From positions 124,001 to 188,000 of the forward strand of contig JAFCMP010000468.1 in the NCBI GenBank assembly GCA_017506865.1: 64,000 bases of DNA. The letters are read 5' to 3'. Under the pieces are notes generated by a model. That model saw nothing but the letters and a program-made list of their open reading frames with translations. It had not been told where the DNA came from and searched no databases. Origin of the DNA: Tribonema minus (lineage: Eukaryota; Sar; Xanthophyceae; Tribonematales; Tribonemataceae). A program made the position numbers and the translations under genes. Below are positions 59,601 to 64,000 of this stretch, piece by piece. Numbering within the stretch: the first letter of the stretch is position 1; each line of letters opens with the position of its first letter.

Positions 59601-61090
59601 GTGCACAGCGCAGAAAGCAGCTTCCTTCCTGCGAGTGCTCCCGCACATATTCGCATTTTTTGGTAGCCCTCAGCATACAGCAGCTGGGCACGCGCATATT
59701 TGCTTCGTGAACCTACCAAACAAGCGCCTGTAGTCGGCATTCAGCTCCGCGCGCTGGTCTTGCCGCACAAAACAACACAGCACTTGCGGACTCGCGTCCT
59801 CAGAAGCTGCGGCTGCCAAAGTGCTTCAGTCAGCACGTCACGGAAGCTACGCACTTGCTGTGACCCACGCTTTACTACAGTGGATAGTTGGCGCACGACG
59901 TGAAGTGTGGAAAGCAAGACCTTCCGAGCACTGCTGTAGCAAAGTGTGTCGCATGCAGCAAAGTGTGTAGCTGTAGCAAAGTGCGTAGTGAGTAACAAAT
60001 TGTGCATTTGTGTATTCTGTAGCAAAGCGTGGGTTCTCACCAGGCGGCTCTCGTCCGTTAGCAAGCGAGACCTTCCGAGCTCTGCTGTAGGATGGTGTGT
60101 AGCATGCAGCAAAGCGTGTAGCTGTAGCAAAGTGTGTAAATGTTGCAAAGTGTGTAGTTTGTAGCAAAGTATTGGTTCTCACCAGGCGGCTCTCGTCCGT
60201 GCCCAGCCCGCTGGTGGCCTTGTGCACCGCCTTGGCGTCCTCCGCCGCGATGAATTTCTTGAGCGCGTCGTTTTCCTGGTTGCAAACGGCGTCAGCGAAC
60301 AATCGCCAAGGTGTTTCAGAGGTAGTGCTGAGACAGTTGATGAAGTCTCGAGGGAGTCTGCTTAGTCACCACGTGCACCCTGCACAGGCGCCATAAGGCT
60401 AGGACGGCATAATTGGCGTGGTGGCACAGAAGCTCCGCTCTGCCGCTTGGCGTTGCTCGAATTGGTCGCGAGCGGCGTCAGCAAACAATCGCACGTTATG
60501 TGGATGTAGTGTTCAGGGGCATTTGTGGTGTAAGTAGTCTCGTGGAGCTTGGTTGCTCACAACTTGCATCCTGCGCTGGCACACAGCTAGGTTGTGACCA
60601 CACGTTCAATATGGTGGTACAGAAGCTCTGCTCTGCCGCTTGCTGTTGCTTGCATTGCTGCCTAGATGTTCTGGAGCCTAGATGCAAGCTTTTGCTGCTG
60701 CCGCCAAAACATTTACCGCGAACAAAAACACCACTAGGCATGCAGCTTCCACCCGCCGCTGCAGCAGTTCTACTGCCGGCTAGAGACCTCACAGAAGGGC
60801 TCAGCCTATATGCATTTGTAGATTTCATCTGTGACTCGTACGGGGGCTTGCGCACTTACGGCAATCAAACATGCGTGCAGCAAACCGCAATGAACAAGCC
60901 CTCGCAATGTGCATGCGCTTACTCTAGGGAACACGACGAAACCAAGGAACGAGCGACAGATGAGATCGTCGTTGTTACGCTGCCGGTCACAGCTGCGTAC
61001 CTCCGCTAGAGCCTTGGTGACATCAGGAAGCTTGCTCGGCTCCATGGAGTCGATCTGGGCGTCTGTCACGCTTGCCATTACTGCGGCCAT
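43675..61090 (-). CDS. Octad annexin fused to a C-terminal TerD domain
   Basis: I infer 18 minus-strand exons: 61090-61001, 60275-60183, 58523-58497, 57420-57251, 56491-56487, 55943-55894, 54937-54827, 54179-54033, 52746-52576, 51601-51444, 50589-50449, 49446-49220, 48241-48097, 47482-47317, 47065-46901, 46215-45673, 44892-44744, 43903-43675. They total 2787 nt in one frame, giving 928 residues. Eight annexin repeats are marked by calcium-loop motifs at about 53 (GLGTDE), 125 (GVGTDE), 213 (MGTDE), 285 (GAGADSD, degenerate), 392 (GLGTDD), 464 (GLGTNE), 549 (WGTDE) and 620 (GLGTDE). Spacings of 72, 88, 72, then 72, 85, 71 show two normal annexin tetrads, as in vertebrate annexin A6. Residues ~730-880 are a TerD domain: GLGWD, IDLDAG, VVFYGNK, GDNRTGEGKGDDE, then VFTVHCYSADATFADVGNAY and GWMYCALGRG. 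No signal peptide is present, so it is cytosolic and probably binds membranes with calcium. The tail is Ala-rich. Confidence 0.87.
44960..45050 (-). repeat. Head echo of annexin-TerD exon 17
   Basis: The copy matches the exon 17 acceptor (GCGCAG|GTCTTCACTGTGCAC) and about 80 nt of exon. It is interrupted relative to the real exon and lies 160 bp upstream in transcript order. The flanking CGGAGCGTCATCGTTGGTGT block is repeated too, so the unit includes intron. Confidence 0.75.
45430..45640 (-). repeat. Dispersed repeat family R2, inverted copy with internal duplication
   Basis: The block CGTGGCCGATTGCCGCAG..GCGGCGACCACGG occurs twice (about 45449-45481 and 45523-45557). It is followed by TGGTGGAAGG and, after a spacer, CTTGTCACCTGGAGCTCTACGATC and GTTTCC. 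This is the reverse of the copies at 3692 and 7800. It lies in intron 16. Confidence 0.6.
46320..46575 (-). repeat. Two head echoes of annexin-TerD exon 16
   Basis: Copies at about 46365-46435 and 46500-46575 carry CTGCAG or CCCGCAG acceptors and the first 60-70 nt of exon 16 (ACGGACGAGG..GTCGTGCGCG). They diverge by several substitutions. Flanking CAGAGAGCTAGGA blocks are also repeated. Confidence 0.72.
47585..48035 (-). repeat. Four tail echoes of annexin-TerD exon 13
   Basis: Copies at about 47587-47640, 47722-47775, 47838-47905 and 47968-48032 share the exon tail TCGATGAGC..CTGTCGGGGGACTTCAG and the AG|GTAC donor (or its remains). They continue into intron. Spacing is about 115-135 bp. 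All are downstream of the real exon (48241-48097). Confidence 0.75.
48585..49140 (-). repeat. Tail echoes of annexin-TerD exon 12 mixed with TTAGGG-type repeats
   Basis: Copies of the exon 12 tail (ACCTGCTGTGCGCGCTCGTG..AAGGCGTGCGACG|GT) lie at about 48705-48790, 48880-48915 and 49055-49135. Each is embedded in a unit of about 170 bp with GATCAGATCAACGCTAA-like and CTAACCCT blocks. Degenerate CCCTAA repeats occur at 48587-48640 and 48960-49008. The real exon tail is at 49220. Confidence 0.75.
49570..50270 (-). repeat. Head echoes of annexin-TerD exon 12
   Basis: Copies of the exon 12 head (GGCCTCGGCACGGACGACGG..) occur at about 49580-49630, 49770-49805 and 49920-49970, with weaker traces near 50055-50080 and 50235-50265. 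Each continues into GAGAG-rich and TCACATC..GAAGTT intron sequence that is also shared. The real exon starts at 49446. Confidence 0.7.
52755..53300 (-). repeat. TTAGGG-type interstitial repeats with exon 9 head echoes
   Basis: TTAGGG or near-TTAGGG runs occur at 52767-52806, 53128-53160 and 53243-53300. Between them are copies of the exon 9 head (GATCCAAGCGATCAAGGACG..) at about 52845-52880, 53055-53100 and 53205-53235. The repeat unit therefore joins an exon head, its acceptor and telomere-like intron sequence. Confidence 0.78.
53555..53975 (-). repeat. Three tail echoes of annexin-TerD exon 8
   Basis: Copies at about 53570-53655, 53737-53815 and 53885-53970 match the last 70-80 nt of exon 8 (MGTDEATFIDILGRQSRAQ region) with the CAG|GTGATGGAG donor. 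They are separated by AACTTCAA..GTAGCTCAC intron blocks. Spacing is about 150-165 bp. The real exon is 54179-54033. Confidence 0.78.
56487..56491 (-). other. Candidate 5-nt microexon of the annexin-TerD gene
   Basis: The sequence reads gccgcag|CACCG|gtgagt on the minus strand. Exon 4 ends in GTG GG and exon 6 starts AT GAG, so only the 5 nt C-ACC-G makes GGC ACC GAT GAG, restoring the invariant Gly-Thr-Asp-Glu of annexin repeat 2. Without it the frame breaks. Confidence 0.6.
57040..57220 (-). repeat. Two tail echoes of annexin-TerD exon 4
   Basis: Copies at about 57045-57080 and 57160-57215 match the exon 4 tail (GGTCTTCACCAACGCGACCA AGGGCGTGGG) and keep a GT after GGG. Head echoes of the same exon lie at about 57490-57530 and 57585-57620. 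Confidence 0.7.
57825..59235 (-). repeat. Interstitial telomere-like repeats in annexin-TerD introns 2 and 3
   Basis: CCCTAA-type runs at 57827-57870 and TTAGGG-type runs at 58044-58069 lie in intron 3, and CCCTAA-type runs at 59016-59046 and 59203-59231 in intron 2. Orientation differs between runs. A 150-bp direct repeat around 58955-59300 (GTGGTGACT..CGCCGCACGCCGCTCGACAC) carries the last two. Confidence 0.7.
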
Positions 61091-62982
61091 GCTGCCACCT
61101 GTTATTCTCAGCTCTGAGTTTGCTGCTGCAGATGCGTGATGGCGGCTGGACTAATTCGCCGCTGCTACTGCGGCGGGGGACAGCGGCTCTCGAAGAAGCA
61201 AAGGAACTTTCCCTACAGTTTCGGCAGGTTCCGGAGAACCAAGAACGGTGCCCACAAAGTTGAAGTTCTCTGCAAGTGTTTAACTGCAGCACTGGTTTTT
61301 GACGGCAGCACCAGATACCCTCCTGTGTTGCGCCGGAATACGACAGAGACTGCGCTAGTGCGCACGGGACGCCGCCACGAACCCCCCAGGGGGCCCCACC
61401 GGCGCCGCGCGCTGCCGCCGCCGCCCTGCGCACTACTGTGTTTGCGCTCACGATTGACGCAAACAGCCACAGCGCATGCGGTGGCAAGCGTTCAGCGTTT
61501 CTGCAGGTCGGCGCAACACCCGCCACGCGTCACGATAAATTAGACGCCTCGTGAGACACGATCGAGCGACCAAAGCCGTTGACGTTGACCACGATCGCCG
61601 ACAGTCAAGCGCACCTGAATGACCTAGCATGACCTGCAAGCATCAACGATTTTGCGTTGCACAACGTTTGCGTGAGCGCAAGCGCAGCAGTGCCCTTCAC
61701 AACGTCCCATCATCTTGTGAACAGCGCTCACCATGCAGGTATACCTAATCGTGAAGAGCAGCACACAAGCAGCAGCGACCGTCCCCACGTCATCGTCTCA
61801 CATGAAAGCGCATCAGTTGTCATGTACAGCCACCGAAACAAAACGCCGCTGAAGGGTTAGCGGCGAGGCCGGCGCGCCGGCGTACACTTATTCATACATA
61901 CCGCTGGTACTTCAAGGTACAATTGTCGGTGCTGTCACTCTGCGCGTATGACCCTCAGCTCGCGCGCAAGCGGGAAAAAAACGGGGTCGGTACCAAACTC
62001 GTACTCTACAGAAGCAAATGGACCATGTATGGTCCGGCCTCCCCTGCGAGCAGGGGAAAGGCCGGGGGGGGGGGCGGGGGCAGCGTGCCGCCCCCCCAAA
62101 CTTCATCATGAACTACAGCGGGGACGCAGCGCGAAACAAAACACGCAGCAGCGAGTGGTGAGCGCGCCTGGACTTGAAGACCGGGCGCAAGTAGCTCCCC
62201 TGCCAGCCAGTACCACGCAGCGACGTGCGGTGCGATGATACGGGGGCTGGAGGGAATGGGTGGAGGGGGGGTTTGGGGGGGCGGCGGGGGGCGGCGAAAG
62301 CACCTACAGTTGTGATGGTGCCGCTCTTGTGCTGCCCGGCCGTGAGCTCCAGCAGGCTCAAAACCACGGCGCGTTCCGCGCAGCCGCGCTCTGCTGGTGC
62401 CAGCTCGTCAGCCAGCGCGGACTGTCACGAGCTATCGCGCCCTCTGCCCTGTGCGTTTCACAGCGGACTTTCCAGCAGCACGACGCTGCAGCCGGCGCGA
62501 CCCGCGGCAGCGAGCACGCTCACAGCGTCGCGCCGTCGCGACCGTCCAGGCGGTTTGCCCGTTGCCGCGTGAAGCTCCTGCGGCACCGGCGCCGCTTCAT
62601 CGTGGCAGCGACGTGCAGCTGCGCAGCGGCAGGGCGCCCTAGGTGACAGCGCTCGATGGCGGCCTGGTGTTCAAGCGGCGGCGTGCGGTGCGCGCCAAGC
62701 CGTCAGCCGGCTGTGCCACCACGGCCGCCGCTGCTGCCACCGCCGCATCTGCCGTCGCCGCATCTGCCGCCACCGCAGCTGCTGCCGCTGCCGCTGCAGC
62801 TGCCGCCGCCGCCGCAGCCGCCGCCGCCGCAGCCGCCGCCGCCGCTGCCGCCGCTGTCGCTGCTGCCGCCGCCGCCGCCTCCGCCGCTGCCGCCGCTGGC
62901 ATGCCGAGGCCCTGCGGCCCCAGCGCTATGTGACCTAAACTATGTACCAACTTCAACTGAAGAAGAAAGCGCGCGCCGTCCT
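61091..62982. other. Region between the annexin-TerD start and the membrane EGF gene
   Basis: This holds the 5' flank of the annexin-TerD gene and the 3' flank of the next minus-strand gene. A GCC/CCG trinucleotide repeat lies at 62715-62905. A minus-strand stretch near 62367-62310 (SLLELTAGQHKSGTITT before a GT donor) looks exon-like but I cannot link it to neighbours. No other gene is supported. Confidence 0.4.
62715..62905. repeat. (GCC)n-type trinucleotide repeat
   Basis: An imperfect run of GCC, GCT and GCA triplets reads as poly-Ala, poly-Pro or poly-Arg depending on frame, and stays open in several frames. It lies just beyond the stop of the membrane EGF gene, so it is probably 3' untranslated or intergenic. 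Confidence 0.75.
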
Positions 62983-63942
62983 TCAGGCGCGGCCGCCCTC
63001 GCCCTGGTAGTACCCGAGCTTGTCGCCGTAGCCGTACGCGGGCTGCACGGGGGGGCACATGGCCACGGTCGCGTCTGCCTCGTCCAGCGCGGCGTACTTG
63101 CGGTTGAAGCGGCGGTGCGACGCGCGCACGTGCGTCATGGCCAGGAACAGGAGCGCCATGGCCGCGGCGACGCCTGCGCGCACGCGCGCGGAGGGAGGGG
63201 GCGGCGCGCAAACCGAGCGGGGCATGGAGGAGGCGCATGGGTCCATGTGGCGTCGCGCTGCGGCAGTGCTCAGCTCATACCATGCGGTGCTGCGCTTACT
63301 ATTATTTCTTATAAATGGCACTTGAAACAGGTGCGACGGTGCGACTGGCGCGCAACAACAACGCGTGATGCTGCGCGACCATGCGCGGTGGCTGCAGCGC
63401 AATGCGGTTGGATGCCAGAAGCAGGCTGCCTGCACGCCGTCGCATCCTACACTCAAGTAATACCCTCCTTCGTTCCAGTGCATGAGAGGCGGTCCATGTG
63501 CATCAGCGTACGGCGCATCGAAGTACACAAGCGGCACACAACACCTACCTGCTGGCGCAGGCACGGGCGGGTCGGCGGCAGGAGCGCATTTGATGATGGT
63601 ACCTGACGCCATGTGTGCGCTACCTCACGTGTTCAAGCTACACTTGGTACTTGCTAGTGCATCACCAGCACTCTACAGAGGCGTGCACAGGGCCTTGGGC
63701 ACACGCAGGAGCTCCAGCGGAAACAGCGCCTCAATCACATCGACGACGCTGTACGCACTATCCTAGACGTTGAAGTTATATGCTCTCTACTTCAACAGTA
63801 CCTACCCGCCAGGGCCTTCGGCACGCGCGGGTGCTCCGGCGGCAGGAGCGCCTTGATTACGTCCTTCACACCGCGAATGCGCGCCTGGTCGTCGGAGCCC
63901 GCCGGCGCACGGCAGTTGGGCCCCGTCCAGTGCTCGTTGCAC
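62983..63942 (-). CDS. C-terminal part of a single-pass membrane protein with an EGF-like end (partial)
   Basis: Two minus-strand exons are visible: 63942-63806 and 63173-62983. They join in phase 1 and run to a TGA at 62985-62983. The gene continues beyond the right edge. The first exon starts with CNEHWTGPNC, the last part of an EGF-like domain, then about 30 residues of linker (IKALLPPEHPRVPKALAG). The second gives one hydrophobic segment (VAAAMALLFLAMTHV), a basic stop-transfer stretch (RASHRRFNRKY) and a short tail with tyrosines (AYGYGDKLGYYQGEG). The arrangement is that of a type I surface protein with an extracellular EGF part and a short cytosolic tail. Partial copies of the first exon's tail lie in the intron at about 63690-63760 and 63553-63606. 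Without the upstream exons the family cannot be named. Confidence 0.66.
63555..63765 (-). repeat. Two tail echoes of the membrane EGF gene exon
   Basis: The exon tail (ATCAAGGCGCTCCTGCCGCC..CCGAAGGCCCTGGCGG|GTAGGT) is echoed at about 63555-63606 (ATCAAATGCGCTCCTGCCGC, with GTAGGT kept) and more weakly at 63690-63760. Both are downstream of the real exon. Confidence 0.68.
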
Positions 63943-64000
63943 CTGCGAAAAAGAGACAAGGGGGGGGGACAGGGGGGGGGGGGGGGCTGGCGTCATGCAA

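Noticed and set aside
62639-63606. Long alanine- or proline-rich open frames on both strands
   Set aside because: They come from a GCC trinucleotide repeat and the GC-rich exon of the membrane EGF gene, which keep several frames open at once.

Overview
This is nuclear DNA from a eukaryote, most likely a photosynthetic alga with a complex (red-derived) plastid; a haptophyte or related chromalveolate fits best, but the species is not identified. Reasons: every convincing gene is split by spliceosomal introns (GT-AG, with at least one GC-AG). A bL10 plastid-type ribosomal protein carries a signal-peptide-like presequence of the kind used for complex plastids. Introns contain TTAGGG-type repeats. 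Exons are clearly more GC-rich than introns. Most open frames longer than 60 codons are shadows, so genes were built from exons that join in frame at plausible splice sites and extend recognisable protein families. All models are hand-made and unsupported by transcripts. | Layout. (1) 319-22072: three paralogous six-exon genes for secreted, very cysteine-rich proteins ending in an EGF-like domain. Two are head to head with only 105 bp between start codons (minus 6765-319; plus 6871-13534). The third lies opposite (minus 22072-15720). (2) 22073-25690: intergenic, with a decayed reverse-transcriptase-type retroelement end and its 3' tail. (3) 25691-30846, minus: nuclear gene for plastid ribosomal protein L10. 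(4) 32897-37905 and 40010-41922, plus: two secreted Gly/Tyr/His-rich proteins whose internal exons are all phase 1-1 multiples of three, some only 15-18 nt. (5) 43675-61090, minus: an 18-exon gene for a 928-residue protein with eight annexin repeats fused to a C-terminal TerD domain. (6) 62983 to beyond the right edge, minus: the last two exons of a probable single-pass membrane protein with an EGF-like end. | The strongest structural signal is genome-style rather than gene-specific. In nearly every gene the splice junctions are echoed inside the neighbouring introns: truncated tandem copies of an exon head with its 3' splice site lie upstream of the exon, or of an exon tail with its 5' splice site lie downstream, spaced roughly 100-200 bp. 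In L10 one such echo seems to have been captured as coding sequence. Introns also carry long poly-C tracts just before many 3' splice sites. | Functionally, the window encodes mainly secretory or cell-surface products (EGF/Cys-rich, glycine-rich, membrane EGF), one calcium/membrane protein (annexin-TerD) and one plastid translation protein. There is no operon logic. I found no tRNA, rRNA, CRISPR array or bacterial mobile element.
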